64,000 nt of DNA from Sulfobacillus acidophilus DSM 10332 (lineage in GTDB: Bacteria > Bacillota > Sulfobacillia > Sulfobacillales > Sulfobacillaceae): assembly GCA_000237975.1 (NCBI GenBank), contig CP003179.1:1984001-2048000 (forward strand), in the 5' to 3' direction. Position 1 is the first letter of the stretch, and every line of letters starts with the position of its first letter. Made by a program: the position numbers and the translations under genes. The notes beneath the pieces were generated by a model, which did not search any database, had not been told where the DNA came from, and saw only the letters and a list, made by a program, of their open reading frames with translations. This document shows positions 53,952-62,044 of this stretch, one piece after another.

Positions 53952-54398
53952 GTGTTTTCTCGAGAATTATTGGGATACCGTCGAACCGAGGTTAAAAAAC
54001 GTTTGCGGACGATTGAACTCGAACTGACACAGACGCGATTGGCTTTATCGGAAGCCGAAGACCGAATTGCTGAGCTGGAAGATGCCCTGGCAACCGTGAA
54101 TACAACCTCATGGGCTTTGCCGAAAGAGCGGGACACAACCGACGGTGAGGCTATCGAGATCCTCGTCGGCCCGATCGACAGGTTGGGTACTATCGGTGCA
54201 CTTATAGATAGTTTGGAACGATTACCGTTGCTTCGTATCCGTTATCGTCTCTATCAAGACGGGTTTTACCGCGTAAAAGCCACCACCACCAGTCTCAATA
54301 CGGTTTTAGACGGGTTAAGAAATCATGCAGCCGTACATGATATCCAACTTCACGCCGACAGGCTTTATGTGACACCGAAAGGACAAAAACCTGCATGA
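53952..54398 (+). CDS. Small coiled-coil protein
   Basis: A 148-residue soluble protein. The first 47 residues (GYRRTEVKKRLRTIELELTQ, then TRLALSEAEDRIAELEDAL) form a coiled coil like the start of DivIVA-type proteins. The C-terminal part (65-148) has GPIDRLGTIGALIDSLERLP, IRYRLYQDGFYRVKATT and LNTVLDGLRNHAAVHDIQLH, a beta-alpha-beta pattern of unknown function. The GTG at 53952 follows GGGGAGGAACGCCGC. The end overlaps the MshEN-glycosyltransferase gene by 4 bp (ATGA), so it may act as its partner. Confidence 0.72.
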   Translation: MFSRELLGYRRTEVKKRLRTIELELTQTRLALSEAEDRIAELEDALATVNTTSWALPKERDTTDGEAIEILVGPIDRLGTIGALIDSLERLPLLRIRYRLYQDGFYRVKATTTSLNTVLDGLRNHAAVHDIQLHADRLYVTPKGQKPA

Positions 54399-56623
54399 GC
54401 ATCAGAGCTTTTATCCCCGATTTATCGATTCCCTTCGTCAGCCTCAAACCTTATTTGAATACCGAGACCAGCCGTTGGCAGGATCCTGTCGACCCTACCG
54501 TAAGCCGCATTTTCGATTCCGAGTTATCCCGCCAATGGCATATGATCCCCTTCCAATATGCTGAAGGGCGTTATTTTGTTGCCACTTCGCAGCCTGATAC
54601 GTCCCGGCTCAATGCCATTGAACAGATGCTACCGGGGCCGGTAACCTTCTTTCTCTGTTCGGACGACGATCTCCAGGCAACATACGACCGCGTTTTCGGC
54701 TCCCCGATGCTATCGGCTGAGCAACAACTGGAGACCGTTATCCGGAATCAGGGGTCGGTAGACGCTCGGGCCCTCGAAAAAATTAAACGGCAACAAGCCG
54801 AAACCGGCGCCGATCTAGGCCCCTTGTTGACCAGCCACAACCTCATAAACCCGTGGGAACTCGCCGAGGCGTTAGCGGAACAATATCAATTGCCGTTAAT
54901 CAATTTATTGCACTCGACTTCTCCGTTGGCGGATCCGACAACCTGGCAAGCCATGCCGGAATCCTTTTGGCGGGACCATCTCATTGTCCCGCTTGAATTG
55001 ACCTTCCAAGAACTACTGATTGCCACTGCGAAGCCCGAAGACGCGGCTGGCCTAAAAATGTTGGAAACCCATTTTAGGCGCCCGGTGCGGGTATTCGTCA
55101 CCGGTTATCGAGACGTGTTTCACGCCTTTACGCAGCAATTTGGTACGGATCATCTGATGCAGAGCCGCACCGCTTTGCTGACCAGCCAACCTCAGAATAG
55201 CGCTTATCGTCAAGTCTCTACCGGCCAAACCGCCGTTTTGCTCGGTATCCTGCTTTGTCTGGGTCTCGGTCTCGCATTCAACGCGGTCGTCACGGGGATT
55301 GTCATCAGTCTCCTGATACAGATTTTTTACACGGGTTATAACGCATTTCGGCTATGGATGATGTACGAGGCAGCTACCAACCCCCCGGAGGTCAACGTAT
55401 CCACCGGTGAACTGGCCGCGCTCGATCCCAAAACCCTGCCCATTTACACTATTTTAGTGCCGTTATATCGTGAGGCTAACGTATTACCGACGTTGGTCGA
55501 CGCGCTCAAACGCCTCGAATATCCGCCGGACCGTCTCGATGTCAAATTATTATTGGAAGAGGATGACGAGGATACGATTCGTGCGGCGAAGTCGGCCGCG
55601 TTGCCCAATTATATCGAACTGGTGCTTGTGCCGGCTTCCCAACCGCGCACCAAACCCAAGGCCTGCAATTATGGATTGGCGCGTGCCCGCGGTGAATATG
55701 TGGTCATCTACGATGCCGAAGACATTCCGGAACCCGACCAATTATTGAAGGCGGTAGCGGTACTCCGTTCCAGCCCAGCGGAGGTGGTCTGCGTACAGGC
55801 CAAATTATCTTATTATAATGCCTTTCAAAATGTGTTAACCAAATGGTTTACGGTGGAATATGCCACGTGGTTTGATTTGATGTTACCCGGACTTTTTGCC
55901 GCACGCATGCCCATTCCGCTCGGCGGCACCTCCAATCACTTCAAAACAGCGGTATTGCAATCGATGGGCGCTTGGGATCCCTTTAACGTCACGGAAGATG
56001 CAGACTTGGGCATCCGTTTATATAAGGCCGGATATCGCACAGTGATCATGAATTCCACCACATATGAAGAAGCCAATGCGGACTTGGTCAATTGGATTCG
56101 CCAACGATCGCGTTGGATCAAGGGCTACATTCAAACGAGTCTCGTTCACCTCCGGTCGCCCCGGGCATTAAAAAAAGCGTTGGGTTGGCGCGGCGTCATG
56201 GGTTTTTGGGGATTGGTGGTCGGCACACCGCTTACGGTTCTGTTAAATCCTCTCCTTTGGGCCTTAACCTTGTCCTGGTACATCCTTGGTCCTAACTTCT
56301 CCGGCAAAATATTTCCCGGGGTCGTCTATTATGTCGCCATTGCCAACCTCTTTATCGGAAACTTTACGTTTGTTTATGTCAATATGATTAGTTTAGCCAA
56401 ACGGGAAGAATGGTCATTGGTGATACCGGCCCTCTTGTCGCCATTTTACTGGCTATTGATGTCTGTAGCGGCTTGGAAGGGTTTATGGCAACTGGTTTCC
56501 CGTCCATTTTACTGGGAAAAAACCATTCACGGATTGGCCAACAACCCCATCCCGCCAACCCGGGTGGAAGACCGGCGAATCCGGCCGGAGTCGGCGCATG
56601 TGAAAAAGCAGGTGACGTTATAA
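54395..56623 (+). CDS. Processive glycosyltransferase with N-terminal MshEN-type domain
   Basis: A 742-residue protein. Residues 111-134 and 140-163 are two 24-residue copies of the MshEN motif with a 5-residue linker between them, the layout of c-di-GMP-binding MshEN domains (LETVIRNQGSV / LGPLLTSHNLI; the conserved first Arg is Gln and Asp). Two helices (280-325) lead to a GT2 domain (350-580) with LVPLYREANVLPT, YDAEDIPEP (D440), TEDADLGIRLY (533-543) and QRSRWIKG (570-577, QxxRW), as in cellulose and PNAG synthases; four helices follow. The start overlaps the coiled-coil gene by 4 bp. It probably polymerises and exports a polysaccharide. Confidence 0.88.
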   Translation: MSIRAFIPDLSIPFVSLKPYLNTETSRWQDPVDPTVSRIFDSELSRQWHMIPFQYAEGRYFVATSQPDTSRLNAIEQMLPGPVTFFLCSDDDLQATYDRVFGSPMLSAEQQLETVIRNQGSVDARALEKIKRQQAETGADLGPLLTSHNLINPWELAEALAEQYQLPLINLLHSTSPLADPTTWQAMPESFWRDHLIVPLELTFQELLIATAKPEDAAGLKMLETHFRRPVRVFVTGYRDVFHAFTQQFGTDHLMQSRTALLTSQPQNSAYRQVSTGQTAVLLGILLCLGLGLAFNAVVTGIVISLLIQIFYTGYNAFRLWMMYEAATNPPEVNVSTGELAALDPKTLPIYTILVPLYREANVLPTLVDALKRLEYPPDRLDVKLLLEEDDEDTIRAAKSAALPNYIELVLVPASQPRTKPKACNYGLARARGEYVVIYDAEDIPEPDQLLKAVAVLRSSPAEVVCVQAKLSYYNAFQNVLTKWFTVEYATWFDLMLPGLFAARMPIPLGGTSNHFKTAVLQSMGAWDPFNVTEDADLGIRLYKAGYRTVIMNSTTYEEANADLVNWIRQRSRWIKGYIQTSLVHLRSPRALKKALGWRGVMGFWGLVVGTPLTVLLNPLLWALTLSWYILGPNFSGKIFPGVVYYVAIANLFIGNFTFVYVNMISLAKREEWSLVIPALLSPFYWLLMSVAAWKGLWQLVSRPFYWEKTIHGLANNPIPPTRVEDRRIRPESAHVKKQVTL

Positions 56624-58284
56624 TGAGCACAACCAGACACTATTCGTCCATCTCCCGGTCATACCCTGTCGTAACCCGAGTCCCCCGGCCCTACGACCGT
56701 AACGAACAGCGGGAAGCGCTGGGCGCGGGCTTGTTCACCTTTATCCTTTCGTTGGTGGCGGCCGCCGTTTTGGTCTTTAAATACCATACCATGCAAAACG
56801 ACGCGTTAGGGCGGGTGATGGATGCCTACTATGTTATCTATCATCAATTTCATTTGGCCGCAATCGGGTTTGTCTGGAACCCCCTACCAAGCCTTTTGGA
56901 ATTACCCCTCGTAGCTTTTGAACGGTGGTGGCATCCGTTGGTTACCGATGCCTTTGCCGGCAGCATAGTTAGCTCCCTTTTTGCCGGGATCGGCGCATAT
57001 TACCTGATACGCATTATGCAGCACTGGCACATTTCCCGCTGGTTTCGAGGACTTTGGGCACTGATTTATGTCTTAAATCCGATGATATTTTTGTTTGAAC
57101 CCAATGGCATGTCGGACATCATGATGGTCACCACCTTTCTGGCTGCGTTGGACGGGCTCTTACGTTATATTGCTACGGAAAATATCGGGCAACTGGTATC
57201 CAGTTCCATTTGGCTGGGACTAGCATTTCTGAATCGTTATGAGGCGGTCCCGTTTGCTTTATGCATCGGCGTGGCGTGGGATATCGGGATGATCGTGCAT
57301 GGTGTGCCGTGGAAAAAAATCATTGGCCGTACGGCTATTCTTGCTTTGCCCATCACCTATTTGGGATTTCTGTGGATCTTTTTTAACTGGACGATTATGG
57401 GCGATCCTTTTTATTTCGCGAACTCGGAATACTCCAATGCCGCACAAATGAAAACCGGAATTTATAATTTTTGGGTGACAGCCCTGGCAAAACATAGCAT
57501 CCCGGGTACGGCACATATTTTGATCTTTTTCGCTAACCTGTTTCCCCCGTTTATCCCCGCGTTCATACTGGTTGTAGTGGTCGCACTCGTCAAAAAGCTC
57601 GATACCGAAGCATTAATCCTGCTTGCCGCATCAGTCGCAGTCCCGTTATTGCAAGCCGACCTTCTGTTCAAGGGACTTTCGGCCGCCTGGGACCGTTATT
57701 TTATCATGTATATCCCGATGGGCTTCCTGCTTATTTTTTATCTTGTTCACGTCTTAAAGGGACGCCGCTGGCAAACCTGGGTATTGTCCGGGCTGGCCAC
57801 CATCGCCTTATTGGTCGGCGATGCGCAAACGTTGTCGGCGATTCAAAAGCCAGGCACCGGACACGGTTTGCGACCTTTAGTGGCCTACCTGTTACATCCT
57901 AACCGACCGAATTCCGGTGCATTAGCCCGCGCGACCGTTATCGATACCGGGAATACCGCGATGGCAAAGGAAGAAGCCGATTACATTAACCGGCATCCCC
58001 ATATCCGAGTACTGTTGGATACGTTTAATTTCTTTTTCGTCATTCCATACGTCGACCGTCCGAGCCAGGTCGTGATTACCAACGACGCCGATTTCCGCAG
58101 CGTTTTGCAAAACCCCCGTGGCCGGATTACCGACATTTTGGTACCTCAACCGGTCGGCATCTCCCAACTGAATATGGTCAACGTCGTCTACCCCACGTTA
58201 TGGTCCGGAGGTGTCCCTTGGACGAGATTGGTGGCCAGCTTCGGCTCGGATCGCTTGTATCAGGTCCTATCCAACGCTCCTTAA
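56623..58284 (+). CDS. GT-C-like polytopic membrane glycosyltransferase
   Basis: A 553-residue protein with about ten membrane helices and a C-terminal exported domain (about 420-553). After the first helix comes TMQNDALGRVMDAYYVIYHQ, with a D in the first large external loop as in GT-C enzymes (PMT/ArnT family), and YLIRIMQHWHISRWFRGLWA and ILNPMI-type helices follow. It would move a sugar from polyprenyl phosphate to an extracellular acceptor. The ATG overlaps the stop of the preceding gene (TAATG). Similar proteins accompany exosortases in some Gram-positive bacteria, as I recall. Confidence 0.75.
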   Translation: MSTTRHYSSISRSYPVVTRVPRPYDRNEQREALGAGLFTFILSLVAAAVLVFKYHTMQNDALGRVMDAYYVIYHQFHLAAIGFVWNPLPSLLELPLVAFERWWHPLVTDAFAGSIVSSLFAGIGAYYLIRIMQHWHISRWFRGLWALIYVLNPMIFLFEPNGMSDIMMVTTFLAALDGLLRYIATENIGQLVSSSIWLGLAFLNRYEAVPFALCIGVAWDIGMIVHGVPWKKIIGRTAILALPITYLGFLWIFFNWTIMGDPFYFANSEYSNAAQMKTGIYNFWVTALAKHSIPGTAHILIFFANLFPPFIPAFILVVVVALVKKLDTEALILLAASVAVPLLQADLLFKGLSAAWDRYFIMYIPMGFLLIFYLVHVLKGRRWQTWVLSGLATIALLVGDAQTLSAIQKPGTGHGLRPLVAYLLHPNRPNSGALARATVIDTGNTAMAKEEADYINRHPHIRVLLDTFNFFFVIPYVDRPSQVVITNDADFRSVLQNPRGRITDILVPQPVGISQLNMVNVVYPTLWSGGVPWTRLVASFGSDRLYQVLSNAP

Positions 58285-58306
58285 ATCGGCGTTAAAAAAG
58301 AATGAG

Positions 58307-58355
58307 ATGCGTCGGGCCGTGTTATGATGAGCACAAATCTCATCATTCGACGCAT
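58307..58355 (+). repeat. Nested inverted repeats between the GT-C gene and the riboswitch
   Basis: ATGCGTCG (58307-58314) pairs with CGACGCAT (58348-58355), and inside it ATGATGAG (58324-58331) pairs with CTCATCAT (58339-58346). Both are perfect 8-bp repeats. No T run follows, so it is less likely a terminator than a regulator site or a mRNA hairpin. ATGAGATGC at 58302-58310 is shared with the region at 50357-50365. Confidence 0.5.
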
Positions 58356-58390
58356 AGATAACCCTCAGATGAGATATCAAGAAATGGGTT

Positions 58391-58482
58391 GTGGCAGAAC
58401 GAACGATAAAGGCAAACCATGCGAAAGCATGGGACGCAAAGCTAGAGGGGCTTATCGCATCCGCGATTGCCAGCCAGCTGCC
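58391..58482 (+). ncRNA. Cyclic di-GMP-I (GEMM-I) riboswitch
   Basis: All landmark elements of the GEMM-I aptamer are present in order. GGCAG (58393-58397) and CTGCC (58478-58482) form P1; AAAGGCAAACC (58408-58417) is the first conserved strand; CATGC-GAAA-GCATG is a GNRA-capped hairpin; GGGACGCAAAGC (58430-58442) is the second conserved strand; a variable arm follows (AGGGG...); and TTGCCAGCCAG closes the ring. It lies about 90 nt before the start of the secreted glycosidase-like protein gene, so its expression responds to c-di-GMP. Confidence 0.93.
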
Positions 58483-58538
58483 GAAACGGGAACTGGACAA
58501 ACGGGCGGTTCCCCGGTTTCGGGGGGCCGCCCCGTTTC
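58483..58538 (+). promoter_or_regulatory. Riboswitch expression platform: competing hairpins
   Basis: GAAACGGG (58483-58490), directly after P1, can pair with CCCGTTTC (58531-58538). The competing hairpin uses ACGGGCGG (58501-58508) with CCGCCCCGT (58527-58535) and CCCCG/CGGGG inside. The tail is TTCAACTATTCTC, only moderately U-rich, so the switch may act by termination or by exposing the ribosome site (GGGAGG, 58556-58561). Confidence 0.6.
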
Positions 58539-58571
58539 AACTATTCTCTCAACACGGGAGGATGCGGTTGA

Positions 58572-60863
58572 ATGCCTATTCTCAAATACATTGCCACGGC
58601 TTTGCTCATCCCTCTGGTCGCGGCGGTAAGTGCCCCGGTCGACGTCGGCCAAACCACGGCGTCCGATGCCCCATCATCCAGTATCACCGTACCCGTATCA
58701 CGGTCCGATTATGGTATTAATGTCTTCTCCTATGATAGCCAACTGAATGACCCGTCGACCGCACCTGCCCTGATCGGTCTCGGCATGGGCATGCAGCAAT
58801 TTCCCAATGACGTAGAATGGAGTTGGGTCACGAATCAATATCGTTATGGCGGAGAATCACCCGTCTCCCTTAACGGGTGGGGTAATCTGCTAAAACAAAC
58901 TGAAAATACCGGTCTCTATATTTTCGACTATGATGAAAACCCCACATTTTCCGGGGGCGGCTCACCGGCTGATGCCGTCCAACTCACGCAGTATATCTTG
59001 GCCCACCACTTACCGATTACGGCTATCGTCATTGGCGACGAGGAATATGGCCAATGGGATCATTACGCCAATCTCAACCCCTCGTTTTCCGCTACGTATT
59101 ATGCGACCCAAGCCGCTCGCATCGCACAGGCAATTCACGCCGTCGATCCAGCTATGCAAGTTGGCGTGTCCTTTACGTTGAGTCAAGATCCCGCCGGCCT
59201 TTGGTGGGATCAAACGGTACTACGGATGGATGCCCCTTACATTAACTTTTTAAGTGTCCACGACTACCCGAACGGATCCGCGTTAAGTAACGCGGCCTTG
59301 TTATCCGCGTTACCGGGAGAAATTGCCCAATCGATGGATTTTGCCCAGTCGGAAATTTCGGCCAATGTGCCTCCGACTTTACGAAACCGCCTACAGATCT
59401 GGGTAACCGAATTTAACCCCTATCAAGAACCCGGCATTCAGTCGATCGAACCGGTTTATGGCGCCGCCATGGTCGAAAGCGCCATGTTATGGCGTGCTGA
59501 CGGCGCCGCCAAACTCTTTATCTGGAGTTATGATGGGGAACCGCATCTGACGACTTCGCCCTGGTCTTTGGCCACCAATAGTCGCGTTCCGTTCGGGCTT
59601 TATGCACTGGCCGGCGACGGGCAGTCGCCCGAAATCGGGATTAACACCCTGTACCCGTCGGGTGCAGCGTTATCTACCTACATGAACGCCATTGGCAGCG
59701 GTGGACGATTGACGGTTAACGTGACGCCCGACACCGTAATCGGACAAGTCGTCTCCCCCAAAGGAGTTCATGTATTTGCCGTCAACACTTCGGCCGTCTC
59801 GCGGTCAATCGACCAGACGACGTTGCCGCCCGCCTCGCTGACGGTGTTGACCAACCCGGTCCTCTCGCCGGTACCCCCCTCCAACCTGTCGGGTAACCCG
59901 ACCGGGTTCGCATCCTATCAACCGTCGGTGCCCACGGTCAATGCGTTACCGCCCTTGTACCCGGGGGAATCGGTCACGGTAACAGGATCGGGGTTTGGTT
60001 CCGCCGGTCCCAACGCGCGAGTGATACTCGACCAAAACGGCATCAGCTACGGAGCCTCGGGTGATGCGTATTCCGTGAATATTATACGGTGGTCCAATAC
60101 CGCTATCACCTTTACGGTACCGGACGGCACCTCCGGCCCTCCGTTAGTGCCCGGCAACGCCTCGTTAACGGTTGAAACGGATGCCCAGTTGGTCTCGACT
60201 TCTCTTCCCATCTCGATAACCGCCCCCCCTGTGCTAAATGCCTCCATCGAACCGGGCGCCACAGTCTATCCGGGGGAAATTCTTACGGTTACCGGTAGCG
60301 GATTTGGTACCGAACAAGGATCAGGTTTCGTCATGCTCAGCCAAAATTCCATAAGCTATGGCGCTCCGTTCGACGCCTATAAGCTTCGTATCATCGCTTG
60401 GACACCAACCGCCGTATCGTTCCAAGTACCGAACGGTTGGTCAGGGCCTTCGCTATCGCCGGGTCTGGCGACTCTGGACATCGTGTCCGAAACCGGCCTC
60501 AAATCCGCGCCCATCTCTTTGATGGTTACCACTCCCCCGCAAATCGCAATAACCCTCGAACCTTCCGACCATGTGCTTCCAGGCGAATGGCTGACAATTT
60601 ACGGTTCTAATTTTGGAAGCAGCCAAGGAAGCGGGTACGTCACCATCACGCAAAACGGAGTGAGCTATGGTGCCCCAGGCGATTGGTACGGCCTTACTGT
60701 TGGGGCATGGTCCGATACCGCGGTCACATTTCAAGTGCCTTTACCGGGAATGTCAAATACCGGTCATCTCGAACCGGGGTTACAGTCGGGACCGGCTACC
60801 CTGTCTCTGGTTACCGGCGACGGATTGGTCAGTGTTCCTCTGACCATTACGGTCGGAAATTAG
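58572..60863 (+). CDS. Secreted protein: glycosidase-like barrel plus three IPT/TIG repeats
   Basis: A 763-residue exported protein. A signal peptide (about 1-30, ATALLIPLVAAVSAPVD) is followed by a region to about 400 that resembles TIM-barrel glycoside hydrolases (VSVHDYPNG-type segment, IWVTEFNPYQEPG, KLFIWSYDGEPH). Then come three IPT/TIG immunoglobulin-like repeats that start YPGESVTVTGSGFGS, YPGEILTVTGSGFGT and LPGEWLTIYGSNFGS (near 465, 568 and 660). Translation starts at ATG 58572, 10 nt after GGGAGG. A c-di-GMP riboswitch precedes it. It may bind or trim the polysaccharide made by the neighbouring genes. It lacks the TPEVPYAA tail. Confidence 0.85.
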   Translation: MPILKYIATALLIPLVAAVSAPVDVGQTTASDAPSSSITVPVSRSDYGINVFSYDSQLNDPSTAPALIGLGMGMQQFPNDVEWSWVTNQYRYGGESPVSLNGWGNLLKQTENTGLYIFDYDENPTFSGGGSPADAVQLTQYILAHHLPITAIVIGDEEYGQWDHYANLNPSFSATYYATQAARIAQAIHAVDPAMQVGVSFTLSQDPAGLWWDQTVLRMDAPYINFLSVHDYPNGSALSNAALLSALPGEIAQSMDFAQSEISANVPPTLRNRLQIWVTEFNPYQEPGIQSIEPVYGAAMVESAMLWRADGAAKLFIWSYDGEPHLTTSPWSLATNSRVPFGLYALAGDGQSPEIGINTLYPSGAALSTYMNAIGSGGRLTVNVTPDTVIGQVVSPKGVHVFAVNTSAVSRSIDQTTLPPASLTVLTNPVLSPVPPSNLSGNPTGFASYQPSVPTVNALPPLYPGESVTVTGSGFGSAGPNARVILDQNGISYGASGDAYSVNIIRWSNTAITFTVPDGTSGPPLVPGNASLTVETDAQLVSTSLPISITAPPVLNASIEPGATVYPGEILTVTGSGFGTEQGSGFVMLSQNSISYGAPFDAYKLRIIAWTPTAVSFQVPNGWSGPSLSPGLATLDIVSETGLKSAPISLMVTTPPQIAITLEPSDHVLPGEWLTIYGSNFGSSQGSGYVTITQNGVSYGAPGDWYGLTVGAWSDTAVTFQVPLPGMSNTGHLEPGLQSGPATLSLVTGDGLVSVPLTITVGN

Positions 60864-61596
60864 TCAAGCGACGCTCCTGATTGCATCCGATAACCCTCGG
60901 CTTCGCGGCCGAGGGAGATTTTTCATGATTATGTCGACCAGGTACTTGGCGACTTCGCTTATCCGCATACATTGCCTGATCGGCTCGATGAATCAAGGCC
61001 TCCGGTAATTCGCCGGCATGCCACTCTGCTACCCCGACCGAAAAAGCCAGTTCTAACGCGGTTTCCGCCTTAAGACGTTCCGCGAAGGCTGCCGCCGCCT
61101 CGTACGAAGCACACGGCAACACGATGAGGAATTCATCACCGCCCCACCGGCAAATAAAATCCGAGTCTCGTATCTTCGCGCGCCAAAGGGTTGCCGCTTG
61201 GCGTAACAGGCGGTCACCCGCCGCATGACCGTGCTGATCGTTAACCAACTTAAAGCCGTCAAGGTCCAGAAAGACCACCGACAACGGTTGGTTATAACGT
61301 GTCGCCGATTTGATAGTCTGTTGCAAGCGGATAAAGCCGTAACGCCGCGTCCAGATGCCCGTTACGTCATCGGTCAATATGCCGGATAGCCATCCTTCCC
61401 GTGAGAGATCCTCAAAATAATGATGGGTCAAATGCCCGACCAACTCGCGTAATCGGAAACGGATCATTTCCTCCCCGGCTCCCGTCGAGTGAGCAATATC
61501 CGCTATTGGCGTGCCTAAGAGGAGTAAATCGATAATAACCCGCTCCGAGTGATAATCATGCCACCGATGTGGCCCCTGACCCCCGATGATGATCAT
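60847..61596 (-). CDS. Diguanylate cyclase
   Basis: A 249-residue enzyme that makes c-di-GMP from two GTP. The GGDEF domain (about 105-230) has the intact active site RWGGDEFLIVLP (GGDEF at 152-156), DLDGFKLVNDQHGHAAGD before it, and the inhibitory I-site RDSD (143-146), five residues upstream, so product feedback is expected. The N-terminal 70 residues are helical with a possible helix-turn-helix (TPIADIAHSTGAGEEMIRF). It lies next to a c-di-GMP riboswitch and an MshEN-glycosyltransferase. Its C-terminus overlaps the convergent gene by 17 bp and the terminator after it. Confidence 0.88.
   Translation of the reverse strand: MIIIGGQGPHRWHDYHSERVIIDLLLLGTPIADIAHSTGAGEEMIRFRLRELVGHLTHHYFEDLSREGWLSGILTDDVTGIWTRRYGFIRLQQTIKSATRYNQPLSVVFLDLDGFKLVNDQHGHAAGDRLLRQAATLWRAKIRDSDFICRWGGDEFLIVLPCASYEAAAAFAERLKAETALELAFSVGVAEWHAGELPEALIHRADQAMYADKRSRQVPGRHNHEKSPSAAKPRVIGCNQERRLTNFRP
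60894..60923 (+). terminator. Rho-independent terminator of the riboswitch-controlled gene
   Basis: CCCTCGGC (60894-60901), loop TTCGCG, GCCGAGGG (60908-60915), then AGATTTTT. The perfect 8-bp stem and T run end the secreted-protein transcript 30 bp after its stop. The hairpin lies inside the 3' part of the opposite-strand cyclase gene. Confidence 0.85.
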
Positions 61597-62044
61597 CCCC
61601 CTATCGCCCTATGGATCCCCTTATCCGACGACAGCAACTAATGGCTGCGTTTTTCACGCAAGTTTCCATGATCTATTTACGTGCGGATGAGAGCCGACAT
61701 TTTTCCAATCCAATCGCATAGCCGGGATTTCACGCAATGGTCTAATCGCCTGACCACGGTCCCTAAACCTCCTTGCGAGGTCTACGGGGCCGATTTGACG
61801 CGGACACGCCAATAAGCGATAAGGATCTCCCAAGAAGAAGTGATGGGAGCATAAGCCACATAAGCCATGCCACTGTTAGACCGGAAGTCAACTTAAATCC
61901 TAGCCCTCGACAAGCGTTTCCAAACCCCACAGTGTCTGATGCCGTGCCATCGCGCGCAAAAATCCGGTCACGACAAAATCTCATGTCCCATTAGCGTGAG
62001 CATTCTTAAATTCAGCCATCCCATTCTCCCCGTTTTGATCCACA
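61597..62044. other. Intergenic stretch between the cyclase and STAND genes
   Basis: No gene is supported here. Two overlapping 73-codon open frames on opposite strands (61763-61994) have no ribosome site and no family look. The stretch probably holds the promoter of the diguanylate cyclase gene; a clear -35/-10 pair was not found. ATCTCAT (61978-61984) resembles elements at 50.3 and 58.3 kb. Confidence 0.5.

Noticed and set aside
58307-58355. Nested inverted repeats as a terminator for the GT-C gene
   Set aside because: The stem is not followed by a T run on the plus strand, so termination is not supported.
61763-61994. Two overlapping 73-codon open frames on opposite strands
   Set aside because: Neither has a ribosome site or recognisable motif; both look like chance open frames in intergenic DNA.
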